DNA of 64,000 bases from Deltaproteobacteria bacterium (GTDB lineage: Bacteria > Myxococcota_A > Polyangia > Polyangiales > Ga0077539): NCBI GenBank assembly GCA_016218725.1, contig JACRDB010000143.1, forward strand, positions 1 through 64,000, given 5' to 3'. Positions within the stretch are counted from its first letter, which is position 1. Each line of letters opens with the position of its first letter. The notes beneath the pieces were generated by a model. The model saw only the letters and a list, made by a program, of their open reading frames with translations. It made no database searches and was not told the origin of the DNA. The translations under genes were made by a program, and so were the position numbers. Positions 7,491 through 15,307 of the stretch are shown in pieces.

Positions 7491-8381
7491 TCAGGCGGCG
7501 ACGGTGACCTCCAGCGTGGCGACGTAGCCCGAGGCCGCGTCGCCCGTGATGGACGCCAGCTGCAGGGCGTAGCCGTCGGAGAACACCATGTCCCGCTCGA
7601 AGCTGATCCGGGCGAGGTTCGTCACGCTTGCGCCGTAGCCGGTGGTGGCGTAGGCGGCGTTGCATGCGTCCAGCGGCAGCGCGAGCTGCGAGGTCCGGAG
7701 CGCGCCGCGGCCGGTGGTGGCCTCGGCGAGCGCGCGGAACACCTCGAAGTGGATGTGGGGCATGCGCCCGTCGTAGCAGCCCGGGAAGATCGTCCGGAAG
7801 GTCACCACCCCGTCGGCGTCGGCGACCTGGACGCCGCGCAGGTAGTTCTGCGTCGTCACCCCGGCGCTGTAGAGCGAGTAGCGCCCCTCGCGGTCGCAGT
7901 GCCAGAGGTACACCGCCGCGCCCGCCAGGGCCGCGCAGTCCGACGCCCGCCGCAACCGCAGCCGCACCGTCATCGGCACGCCCTCGGCGGTCCCGGAGAG
8001 CCCCCCGAAGCTCGGCCGAAGGTCGCTCCGCACCACCCCGGTCTGCGTGAGCACGTTCGCCACGCTCCCGTTGGCCGAGTTGGTCCCGTCCCCGGGGTAG
8101 GGCCCCGCCGTCTCCTGCGGGATCGTCGTGCACGTCGCGGAAGCGTCCGTCGCGGGCGCCGTGTCTCCCCCGGGGGTGGTGTCCCCGCCGGCCCCCGCGT
8201 CCCCGCCCGCGTCCGCCCCCGACGGCGTCGACCCGCAGGCCACCAGCAGCCCCGCGCTGGCCGCGCCGACGAAGAGCCTCAGCACCCCCCGGCGACCCTG
8301 GAGCCTCGCCAGCGCCTCCAGGTCCCTCCGCAAGCCCCCGTGGTCGTCGTGGCCATCACCCAGCGTGGAGCGTCTTGTCAT
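7491..8381 (-). CDS. Exported lipoprotein intradiol ring-cleavage dioxygenase
   Basis: 296 residues. Intradiol dioxygenases open catechol-type rings with a non-haem Fe(III) held by two Tyr and two His. The N-terminus (GRRGVLRLFVGAASAGLLVACGS) combines a twin-Arg-like stretch with a lipobox Cys at residue 49, then an acidic Asp/Thr/Gly tether. The catalytic domain starts at TCTTIPQETAGPYPGDG, the usual opening of the exported subfamily. Ligand candidates are Tyr168 or 171 in WHCDREGRYSLY, Tyr203 in PGCYDGRMPH, and His209 and His211 in PHIHFEV, so the iron site appears complete. Placement outside the cytoplasm resembles the secreted protocatechuate-dioxygenase-like proteins of actinobacteria and fungi. 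The substrate is not known. It follows an MHS transporter on the same strand, which might import the cleaved acid. Confidence 0.88.
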   Translation of the reverse strand: MTRRSTLGDGHDDHGGLRRDLEALARLQGRRGVLRLFVGAASAGLLVACGSTPSGADAGGDAGAGGDTTPGGDTAPATDASATCTTIPQETAGPYPGDGTNSANGSVANVLTQTGVVRSDLRPSFGGLSGTAEGVPMTVRLRLRRASDCAALAGAAVYLWHCDREGRYSLYSAGVTTQNYLRGVQVADADGVVTFRTIFPGCYDGRMPHIHFEVFRALAEATTGRGALRTSQLALPLDACNAAYATTGYGASVTNLARISFERDMVFSDGYALQLASITGDAASGYVATLEVTVAA

Positions 8382-8491
8382 TCGTCGCGCCTCCTGTTCC
8401 GCCCTGCTTGGCCCCGCAGCGCCAGCGCCTTCACCCCCCGCGACGAAATTCGTGCGCGGCGTCGCCGCCGCAGCGCGACTCCCCGGTCATG

Positions 8492-8508
8492 GTATACACG
8501 GTGTATAC
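8492..8508. promoter_or_regulatory. 17-bp palindrome, copy 2
   Basis: GTATACAC-G-GTGTATAC, perfect. It lies 5 bases after the transporter stop and 111 bases before the dioxygenase start, the same geometry as copy 1. A shared regulator of the dioxygenase and of the 7346/6384 gene pair is the simplest inference. Confidence 0.55.
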
Positions 8509-8513
8509 GTCCG

Positions 8514-9821
8514 TCAGTCGTCGGCGACTTCGGGCGTGGGCTTCGGCAGGAGGAGCAGGGACACGAAGCTCACGAGCGCGCAGAGGGCGACGTACACCGC
8601 GATGGGCTGGGAGCTGTGGTAGCGGCGGTAGAGGGCCGTGGCGACCAGCGGCGCGGGCCCCCCCGCGGTGATGGACGCGAGCTGGTACCCGAGGCTCGCC
8701 CCGGAGTAGCGCACATGGGCGGGGAAGCTCTCGGCGATCACCGCGGCCTGGGGGCCATACTGGATGTCATGCAGGGGCTGCGCGATCACGATGGCCACCA
8801 GGGCCATCCAGGCCACGCGGGTGTCCAGGAGCGCGTAGTACACGAACACCCAGGGGATCATGACCAGCGCCCCGAAGGCGATGACCTTGCGCCGGTCCAG
8901 GCGGTCGGAGACGTGGCCCCAGAAGGGGATCGCCACCATGGACAGGAGCGCCGAGAGGATCACGTCCCGCAGGAGCTCCCCCCGGGAGAAGCCCAGGGCC
9001 GCCACGCCGTAGGTGAGCACGAAGCCCGAGAAGATGTAGAACGGCGTCTGCTGCCCGGTGCGCAGGAGCGCCGTGAGCACCACCTCGCGCGGGTACTTCT
9101 TGAGCACCTCCACCAGCGGCTGCTTCGCGAGGCGGTTCTCGCGCCGGGCGCGGGAGAACGCGGGCGTCTCCAGGATGCCCACCCGGATGTAGAAGCCTAT
9201 GAGCACCAGCACCAGGGACACCAGGAAGGGCACCCTCCATCCCCAGGTCATGAACGCGTCGCCGGTGTACTTCGTCGCCAGGTAGAACGCCCCGTTGGCC
9301 AGCACCAGCCCCGCGGGGGCCCCGAACTGCGGCCAGGACGCCACGAAGCCACGGTGCTTGGGGCTCGACCACTCCGCGGCCAGGAGCACGCTCCCGCCCC
9401 ACTCGCCCCCCACCCCGATGCCCTGGAGCGCCCGGAACACCGTGAGCAACACCGCCCCGTAGATCCCGATGGAGCCGTAGCCCGGCACCAGCCCGATGGC
9501 CGTGGTGGCCACCCCCATCAGCAGGAGCGTCGCGATCAGCGACACCTTGCGCCCGATGCGGTCGCCGTAGTGCCCGAAGATCGCCGCCCCCAGGGGCCGG
9601 GCCGCGAAGCCCACGAAGTTCGTCGCGAAGGCCACGAGCTGCCCCGTCAGCGCGTCGGACTGCGGGAAGAACACCCGCGGGAACACCAGCGCGGCCGCCA
9701 CCCCGTACAGGAAGAAGTCGTACCACTCGATCGCCGTCCCGATGGCCGAGGCCACGATCGCGCGCCGTAGCTGCTGCCTGCGCTGCTCGATGGAAAGCTC
9801 CGGTGCCGTCTCCTCGCCCAT
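8514..9821 (-). CDS. MFS transporter, metabolite:H+ symporter (MHS) family
   Basis: 435 residues, twelve predicted membrane helices. The N-terminus IVASAIGTAIEWYDFFLYG is the typical MHS opening. The loop motif FGHYGDRIGRKVSL is the MFS motif A, and GIGVGGEWGGSVLLAAEW is the MHS helix-5 signature seen in ProP, ShiA and KgtP. MHS members import carboxylates, betaines or shikimate with protons. The substrate here is not readable, but the neighbouring ring-cleavage dioxygenase suggests an aromatic or dicarboxylic acid. The chosen ATG gives the family length. A longer in-frame extension overlaps the aconitase gene antisense and is a shadow. A GTGTAC motif lies just upstream of the start. Confidence 0.92.
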   Translation of the reverse strand: MGEETAPELSIEQRRQQLRRAIVASAIGTAIEWYDFFLYGVAAALVFPRVFFPQSDALTGQLVAFATNFVGFAARPLGAAIFGHYGDRIGRKVSLIATLLLMGVATTAIGLVPGYGSIGIYGAVLLTVFRALQGIGVGGEWGGSVLLAAEWSSPKHRGFVASWPQFGAPAGLVLANGAFYLATKYTGDAFMTWGWRVPFLVSLVLVLIGFYIRVGILETPAFSRARRENRLAKQPLVEVLKKYPREVVLTALLRTGQQTPFYIFSGFVLTYGVAALGFSRGELLRDVILSALLSMVAIPFWGHVSDRLDRRKVIAFGALVMIPWVFVYYALLDTRVAWMALVAIVIAQPLHDIQYGPQAAVIAESFPAHVRYSGASLGYQLASITAGGPAPLVATALYRRYHSSQPIAVYVALCALVSFVSLLLLPKPTPEVADD

Positions 9822-9859
9822 GGGGCCACTGTACACCCGGCGGCCCCGCGGGCGGTGCG

Positions 9860-12583
9860 TCAACGCTTGAGGAGGTTGCGCAGCACCGTCTGGAGGATCC
9901 CGCCGTTCTTGTAATAAAGCACGTCCACCGGGGTGTCCAAGCGGGCGATGGTCGTGAAGGTCACGGCCGCGCCGTCCTCGCGCTCGGCGCGCACGCGCAC
10001 CTCGGCCCGGGGCTGGAGGTCCTCGCCCAGGCCCTCGAAATGGAACACCTCGCGGCCCGTGAGCCCCAGCGCCTCGGCACTCTCCCCCGGGCGGTACACC
10101 AGCGGCAGGACCCCCATGCCCACCAGGTTCGCCCGGTGGATGCGCTCGAAGCTCTCGGCGATCACCGCCCGGACGCCCAGGAGCAGCGTCCCCTTGGCCG
10201 CCCAGTCCCGGGAGCTCCCGGTGCCGTACTCCTTGCCCGCCAGCACCACCAGGGCGGTGCCCTCCGCGCGGTAGCGCTCCGCCGCCGCGTGGATGGCCAT
10301 GCGCTCGCCGCTCGGCAGGTGCAGGGTCTCCCAGCCCTCGACGCCCCCGAGGAGCGCGTTCTTCAAGCGAATGTTGGCGAAGGTCCCCCGGACCATCACC
10401 CGGTCGTTGCCGCGCCGGGACCCGTAGGAGTTGAAGTCCCCGGGGACCACCCCCAGCCCCTGGAGGTACAGCCCCGCGGGGCTCGCCTTCGCGATGTCCC
10501 CCGCCGGAGAGATATGGTCCGTGGTCACCGAGTCCCCCAGCACCGCCAGCGCGCGGGCGTGGGTGATGGCCCTCACCGCCGAGGGCTCCGGCTGCAGGTC
10601 CTGGAAGAACGGCGGGTGCTGGATGTATGTGCTGTCCGGGTCCCAGGGGTACAGCTCGCTCGCCTCCGCGGAGATGGCCCGCCACTCCTCGGTGCCCTCG
10701 TACACCGTGCGGTAGGTGTCTTCGTACATCCCCGGGGTGATGCACCGGGCCATCGTGTCCTGGAGCTCCTGGTCCGAGGGCCACACGTCCTTCAGGTACA
10801 CCGGCGCGCCATCGGAGCCAGTCCCCAGGGGCTCCGTGGTGAGGTCCCGGTCCACGGTGCCCGCAATCGCGTACGCCACCACCAGCGGCGGCGAGGCCAG
10901 GTAGTTGGCCTTCACGTGAGGGTGCACCCTCCCCTCGAAGTTCCGGTTGCCCGAGAGCACCGCCGAGGCCACCAGCGAGCCCTCGGTGATCCCCGCGACC
11001 ACCGAGTCCGACAACGGCCCGGAGTTGCCGATGCACGTTGTGCATCCATAGCCCACCACATGGAACCCGAGGGCCTCCAGGGCCTCCAGGCACCCGGCCT
11101 TGCGGAGGTAGTCGGTGACCACCCTGGAGCCCGGGGCGAGGCTTGTCTTGACGTGGGGGGCCACCTTGAGCCCGCGGGCCGCGGCGTTGCGGGCCAGGAG
11201 CCCCGCCCCGAGCATCACGCTGGGGTTCGAGGTGTTGGTGCAGCTCGTGATGGCCGCGATCACCACGGCGCCGTGGGAGAGCGCGCTCCTCCCGTGGGGC
11301 GCGTCCACGGTGACGGTCCTCTCCGTGGCGTCCGCCGCGAGGCCGAAGCCCCGATCCTTCACCGGCGCCGTCAGGGCCTTGCGGAAGGTGCCCTTCATCG
11401 CCGCGAGGGGGACGCGGTCCTGGGGGCGCTTGGGGCCCGCGAGGCTGGGCTCCACGGTGGACAGGTCGAGCTCCAGGGTGTCCGTGTAGGTGGCCTCCGG
11501 GGAGGCGTCGGTACGGAAGAGCCCCTGCTCGCGGGCGTAGGCCTCGACGAGGCGCACCACCGCGGCGGGCCGGCCCGTGCGGCGCAGGAACTCCAGGGTG
11601 TGAGCGTCCACCGGGAAGAAGCCCATGGTGGCCCCGTACTCCGGCGCCATGTTGGCCAGGGTGCACCGGTCGGTCACCGCGATGGACGACAGCGCCGGGC
11701 CGTAGAACTCCACGATCTTGTCCACCACGCCCTTCTTGCGCAGGAGGTGGGTCACCGTGAGCGTGAGGTCCGTGGCGGTGACCCCGGGCTTCAAGGCCCC
11801 GGAGAGCCGCACCCCCACCACCTGCGGGGTGAGCATGAACAGGGGTTGTCCGAGCATCACGGCCTCGGCCTCGATGCCGCCCACGCCCCAGCCCACGACG
11901 CCCAGGCCATTGATCATGGTGGTGTGCGAGTCCGTACCCACGAGCGTGTCGGGGTACGCGACGGGCCCTTCGCGGTCGGAGCCCCGGCAGGTGACCGTGG
12001 CGAGCCTCTCGACGTTCACCTGGTGCACGATGCCCATGGCCGGGGGCACCACGTTGAAGTTCTTCACGGCCTTCTGGCCCCAGCGCAGGAACTGGTAGCG
12101 CTCGCGGTTCCTGTGGAACTCGAGCTTCACGTTGAGCCCCAGGGCCTTGTCGCTGGCGCTATGGTCCACCTGGACCGAGTGGTCGATCACCAGGTCCACG
12201 GGCACCAACGGGTTGATTCTTGACGGGTCCCCCCCGAGGCGGCGCACGGCCTCGCGCATGGCGGCGATGTCCACCAGCACCGGCACGCCGGTGAAGTCCT
12301 GGAGGATCACCCGGGCGGGCTTGAAGGGCAGCTCCACCGCGGCCGGGGCCGGGGCGTTCCAGCGCGCCAGGCGCCGCACGTCCTCCTCGGTGACCTCGAA
12401 GCCGTCGCAGTTGCGCAGGACCGACTCCAGGAGCACCCGGATGGCGTACGGCAGCCGGTCCAGGGTGCCCCCGGGGACCACCCCCGAGCGCTCCAGGTGC
12501 CCCAGGCGGTAGATCCCCACGGGCCCCTCGGCCGTGTCCAAGGTCCCCCGCGCCCCCAGCGTGTTGAAGCTCCGTTCGTTCAT
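9860..12583 (-). CDS. acnA: Aconitate hydratase AcnA
   Basis: 907 residues, the full AcnA/IRP1 length. It isomerises citrate to isocitrate in the TCA cycle with a [4Fe-4S] cluster. Cluster ligands are visible as SCTNTSNPSVM and GCTTCIGNSGPL. Other hallmarks are VVGTDSHTTMINGLGV, NMAPEYGATMGFFPVD, the swivel-domain GDSVTTDHISPAG and the substrate-binding AGKEYGTGSSRDWAAKG. The ATG before NERSFNTLG has AGGA nine bases upstream, and the open frame upstream of it shows no homology. The gene is divergent from a dihaem cytochrome lipoprotein across a 282-base region rich in dyads. In-frame antisense frames over this gene are shadows. Confidence 0.97.
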   Translation of the reverse strand: MNERSFNTLGARGTLDTAEGPVGIYRLGHLERSGVVPGGTLDRLPYAIRVLLESVLRNCDGFEVTEEDVRRLARWNAPAPAAVELPFKPARVILQDFTGVPVLVDIAAMREAVRRLGGDPSRINPLVPVDLVIDHSVQVDHSASDKALGLNVKLEFHRNRERYQFLRWGQKAVKNFNVVPPAMGIVHQVNVERLATVTCRGSDREGPVAYPDTLVGTDSHTTMINGLGVVGWGVGGIEAEAVMLGQPLFMLTPQVVGVRLSGALKPGVTATDLTLTVTHLLRKKGVVDKIVEFYGPALSSIAVTDRCTLANMAPEYGATMGFFPVDAHTLEFLRRTGRPAAVVRLVEAYAREQGLFRTDASPEATYTDTLELDLSTVEPSLAGPKRPQDRVPLAAMKGTFRKALTAPVKDRGFGLAADATERTVTVDAPHGRSALSHGAVVIAAITSCTNTSNPSVMLGAGLLARNAAARGLKVAPHVKTSLAPGSRVVTDYLRKAGCLEALEALGFHVVGYGCTTCIGNSGPLSDSVVAGITEGSLVASAVLSGNRNFEGRVHPHVKANYLASPPLVVAYAIAGTVDRDLTTEPLGTGSDGAPVYLKDVWPSDQELQDTMARCITPGMYEDTYRTVYEGTEEWRAISAEASELYPWDPDSTYIQHPPFFQDLQPEPSAVRAITHARALAVLGDSVTTDHISPAGDIAKASPAGLYLQGLGVVPGDFNSYGSRRGNDRVMVRGTFANIRLKNALLGGVEGWETLHLPSGERMAIHAAAERYRAEGTALVVLAGKEYGTGSSRDWAAKGTLLLGVRAVIAESFERIHRANLVGMGVLPLVYRPGESAEALGLTGREVFHFEGLGEDLQPRAEVRVRAEREDGAAVTFTTIARLDTPVDVLYYKNGGILQTVLRNLLKR

Positions 12584-12770
12584 GGTCGTCGGTCCTAGTG
12601 CCAGGGACACCCGCCCGTCAATGAACCCCCCCGGGAGGAACTCCCAGGCACACTGTGAACGGTGGCCACGGTGGCACACCTGCCTGGAAGCTCCAGTGGC
12701 CAGTGGTTCCTGGTCCGATTTTCCAACGGAGCCCCTCGCCCATGGCCATCTTTGGCAGGACGGGCGCCCA

Positions 12771-12792
12771 CATAGATCCAGAAGATCTATGG
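12771..12792. promoter_or_regulatory. Perfect inverted repeat CATAGATC-N6-GATCTATG
   Basis: Both 8-base arms match perfectly around CAAGAA. It sits between the divergent starts of acnA and the dihaem lipoprotein and is AT-rich in a GC-rich setting. It is a likely binding site for a dimeric regulator. No second copy was found in the window. Confidence 0.5.
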
Positions 12793-12822
12793 TGGCACAC
12801 GTGTTGCTGAATGGCTCCCGGT

Positions 12823-12836
12823 TGACCACGGTCAAC
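12823..12836. promoter_or_regulatory. CRP/FNR-like dyad, site 1
   Basis: TTGAC-CACG-GTCAA, extended to GTTGACC-AC-GGTCAAC. It lies 29 bases upstream of the dihaem lipoprotein ATG and just ahead of a possible -10 (TACGAT). The TTGAY-N4-RTCAA layout is that of FNR/NNR-type sites. Three further copies occur in the window. Confidence 0.5.
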
Positions 12837-12865
12837 TCCCGCTACGATGGACCTTTGGAGGAACC

Positions 12866-14794
12866 ATGCAAAAGACCCTTCCGTGGCTGACGCTCGCGCT
12901 CCCGGCGCTCCTGACCGGTTGCCCGGACCCTGACGAGCCGCCGGAGTTTCAGTTCCCCCCGAACCGACCGGTCTTTGGTGACGTCACCGAGGCCGCCGTC
13001 CCTCCTCCGCCCATCTCCGGCGGGACCCTCCTGGTGACCCGTACAGGTTACGCCGTAGCCTCGGACCCGGACCGGGACACCATCCATCTGGTGAACACCC
13101 GCCCCTCCCAGCCCGCGGAGACCGCCACGATCACCCTGGAGCCCCGGGACGAGCCCGGCCGCGGTGTGGAAGACTCCGACGGCAGGGTCCATGTGGTGCT
13201 CCGTCGGGGAGGCGCCGTCCTCACCCTGGACCCCATCCGGGGTGAGGTGCTCCGACGTAGGGCGGTGTGCGCAGCCCCCCGAGGGATCGCCCTGGACGGG
13301 ACAGACCTCCTGGTGGTGTGCGCCGGGGGCGAGTTCGTGAGGCTCCCTACGGCCGAGGGCGCGGCGACCAGGGTGGCCAGGCTGGAGCCGGACCTGCGGG
13401 ACGTGGTGGTGTCCGGGGGGCAGGTGTATGTGAGCGCCTTCCGGAGCGCGAGGGTGCTCCAGGTGTCTCGTCGCGGGGAGGTGAGCGTGGCGTTCCGTCC
13501 CCGGTCCTTCCGGGAGGAGGGCGAGGACGCCCGGGAGTTCGCCCCGGCGGTGGCCTGGAGGATGGTGCCCACCCGCGCGGGTGTGGCGGTGCTCCACCAG
13601 CGGGCCACCACCTCCGTGGTGGACGTCGCGCAGACGGACGTGCACTCCGCTGAGCGCAGGCCCACGGCCCGGAGGAGCGGCGGGTACGGTCCGCCCCCGG
13701 CGGGCGAAGGGCCGGACACGCCGGGCTGTCGCACGGGGATCGTGCAGTCCACGGTGTCCATGCTCCCCGCCGCGGGGGGGACGCCGCCGGTGCCCTTCCC
13801 GGGGACCTTCCTGGTGGACCTGGCGCAGCAGGACGGCGTCACCGCGGTGGTGGGCCCCGGCAACGCCCACCTGCAGTCCCCGGACTTCCGCCTGGGCCCT
13901 GGCGGTCCCACGACCTTTGGCGCGCCTCCGAGCATCTCCGGGGGGTCGCAGCTCCTGGTGGTGCGGGACCAGGACCTTGAAGAGGGCGGCGCGACCAGGG
14001 GGTGCTCGCTACCCACGGTGTCCGCGCCCGAGAACTTCAACGCGGAGCTCACGGCGGTGGCCTTTGACCCCACGGGGGGTGATCTCTGGGTGCAGTCCCG
14101 AGAGCCCGCGAGGCTCTTTCGCGTGAGGGTCTTCGGCGCTCGCGCCCAGACCCTGGTGGACCTGCGAGGGCCCTCGCGCAGGGACAGCGGGCACGAGGTC
14201 TTCCACGCCAACGCGGGCGGGGACATCGCCTGCGCGTCGTGCCACCCCGAGGGCGGGGACGACGGCCGCACCTGGCGCTTCTCCTTCGGGGCTCGGCGGA
14301 CGCAGAACCTCCGCGGTGGGATCACCGGCACCGAGCCCCTCCACTGGGACGGGGACATGCGGGACATGAACGCCATCTCCAGCGAGGTGTTCACCCGTCG
14401 GATGAACGGCGACCCGCTCCGCCCCGAGCAGGTGGGCGCCCTGCGGCGCTGGATCGACGCGATCCCCACGGTGCCCCACGGCGTCGCGGAGGACCCCGAG
14501 GCCGTGCTCCGCGGCCGCGCGGTGTTCGAGCGCGCGGACACGGCCTGCGCGGGCTGCCACGCGGGCGCCCGGGGCACCAACAACCAGTCCGTGGACGTCG
14601 GCACCGGCGGGCGCATGCAGGTGCCCGCCCTCACCGGTGTGCTCTTCCGTGGACCCTTCATGCACACGGGCTGCGCGGGCACCCTCGCCGACCGCTTCGA
14701 CCCCCGCTGCGGCGGCGGGGACGCCCACGGCCGCACCTCTCAGCTCTCCCGCGGCGAGCTCACGGACCTCGTGAGCTATCTGGAAACGCTGTAA
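12866..14794 (+). CDS. Dihaem cytochrome c lipoprotein with a beta-propeller-like N-terminal region
   Basis: 642 residues, ATG preceded by GGAGGAACC. A lipobox (LPALLTGC) places it on a membrane facing the periplasm. Residues about 50-430 contain repeated short beta-strand blocks (VHVVLRRGGAVLTLDP, GIALDGTDLLVVCAGG, VYVSAFRSARVLQVS) like a propeller. The C-terminal third has two haem c motifs, CASCH near 455 and CAGCH near 560, in the arrangement of MauG/cytochrome c peroxidase-like domains, with LRGGITGTEPLHWDGDM and FRGPFMHTG in between and after. A peroxidase or electron-transfer role in the periplasm is inferred. A CRP/FNR-like dyad overlaps its probable promoter, which would fit oxygen or NO control of a respiratory protein. 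Confidence 0.88.
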   Translation: MQKTLPWLTLALPALLTGCPDPDEPPEFQFPPNRPVFGDVTEAAVPPPPISGGTLLVTRTGYAVASDPDRDTIHLVNTRPSQPAETATITLEPRDEPGRGVEDSDGRVHVVLRRGGAVLTLDPIRGEVLRRRAVCAAPRGIALDGTDLLVVCAGGEFVRLPTAEGAATRVARLEPDLRDVVVSGGQVYVSAFRSARVLQVSRRGEVSVAFRPRSFREEGEDAREFAPAVAWRMVPTRAGVAVLHQRATTSVVDVAQTDVHSAERRPTARRSGGYGPPPAGEGPDTPGCRTGIVQSTVSMLPAAGGTPPVPFPGTFLVDLAQQDGVTAVVGPGNAHLQSPDFRLGPGGPTTFGAPPSISGGSQLLVVRDQDLEEGGATRGCSLPTVSAPENFNAELTAVAFDPTGGDLWVQSREPARLFRVRVFGARAQTLVDLRGPSRRDSGHEVFHANAGGDIACASCHPEGGDDGRTWRFSFGARRTQNLRGGITGTEPLHWDGDMRDMNAISSEVFTRRMNGDPLRPEQVGALRRWIDAIPTVPHGVAEDPEAVLRGRAVFERADTACAGCHAGARGTNNQSVDVGTGGRMQVPALTGVLFRGPFMHTGCAGTLADRFDPRCGGGDAHGRTSQLSRGELTDLVSYLETL

Positions 14795-14825
14795 TCCCTG
14801 TCAGTCTCGCGATCTAGTACGCCGT

Positions 14826-15161
14826 TCAGCAGCGCACGCCTTCGCCCGGACGGTCCGACGAGTCCGAGTCTGAGCAGCGACGCCGCGGCCCGCGACCACA
14901 ACCAGCCTCGTCGCCGCTGTCACTGTCGCTCACGCCCGTGCGCCCACGGCCTGCGCCGTCCGACGGGTCTGCGTCCGTGCGCCCGGTGCGGCGCCGACAG
15001 GCCTGGGCCTCCGAGGGCGCGAGCACCGCGCCCCCAAAGACCGCCCCGGCCAGGACGGCCCCCACGGAGGTCAACGCCGACCGGCGGTTCACCTTTGGGG
15101 CGTCCTCGATGTCTTCAGGCAGAAGGCTCTTCTGGGACCGTGTCGTCTTGGACTTCTTCAT
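14826..15161 (-). CDS. Tat-exported Arg/Asp/Cys-rich small protein A, candidate substrate of the JmjC oxygenase
   Basis: 111 residues from the ATG with AGGTGGTGCC upstream. Residues 1-24 form a polar leader (KSLLPEDIEDAPKV). A twin-Arg signal follows (NRRSALTSVGAVLAG, a hydrophobic stretch, then APSEAQA before Cys). The mature part of about 57 residues is almost only Arg, Asp, Ser, Gly, Thr and four Cys: CRRRTGRTDADPSDG, SDSDSGDEAGCGRG, RRRCSDSDSSD, and a C-terminal Cys. It is a clear paralog of the protein at 16592-16933. The two flank the JmjC-type oxygenase. I infer a secreted peptide that could be hydroxylated on Arg or Asp, and the DSDSGD runs could also bind calcium. A CRP/FNR-like dyad lies 44 bases upstream. 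Confidence 0.8.
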   Translation of the reverse strand: MKKSKTTRSQKSLLPEDIEDAPKVNRRSALTSVGAVLAGAVFGGAVLAPSEAQACRRRTGRTDADPSDGAGRGRTGVSDSDSGDEAGCGRGPRRRCSDSDSSDRPGEGVRC

Positions 15162-15204
15162 GGCACCACCTCTCTGACGGAGACTGTACTCCCGTCGAAA
15201 GAAC

Positions 15205-15218
15205 TTGACGCCAGTCAA
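15205..15218. promoter_or_regulatory. CRP/FNR-like dyad, site 2
   Basis: TTGAC-GCCA-GTCAA, perfect five-base arms. It lies 44 bases upstream of small protein A and downstream of the oxygenase stop. It is shared in form with the sites at 12823, 16963 and 24984. Confidence 0.5.
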
Positions 15219-15275
15219 TTCGATGAAACGGTCCCTCGCGGTGCACCCACACCCTCAAGAGTCTCCAGGAGACCT

Positions 15276-15296
15276 TGTAGGTATTTGTATGTACCT
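15276..15296. repeat. TGTAGG-type direct repeat with a short inverted repeat
   Basis: TGTAGG and TGTATG occur with a 10-base period on the plus strand (15276 and 15286), overlapping AGGTA-N8-TACCT (15279-15296). It lies 12 bases after the oxygenase stop, ahead of small protein A. Similar TGTAGG repeats occur at 32289-32304 and 55311-55326 on the minus strand. Confidence 0.35.
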
Positions 15297-15307
15297 GTCG
15301 GTTGGGG

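Larger units (their letters stand above)
12584..12865. other. Divergent control region between acnA and the dihaem lipoprotein
   Basis: This region carries no gene but is dense in structure. GGTGGCACACSTG occurs twice in direct orientation (12670-12682 and 12792-12804). An 8-bp inverted repeat with a 6-base spacer lies at 12771-12792, and a CRP/FNR-like dyad at 12823-12836. A GGAGG precedes the rightward ATG by four bases. TACGAT at 12844-12849 could be the -10 of the rightward promoter. Confidence 0.5.

Noticed and set aside
7281..9770. Plus-strand open frame of about 829 codons opposite the dioxygenase and transporter
   Set aside because: The real genes on the other strand have all catalytic and transmembrane signatures; the frame is a shadow.
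9803..12223. Plus-strand open frame of about 806 codons opposite acnA
   Set aside because: Antisense to a full-length aconitase; His/Val/Gln-rich composition is an antisense artefact.
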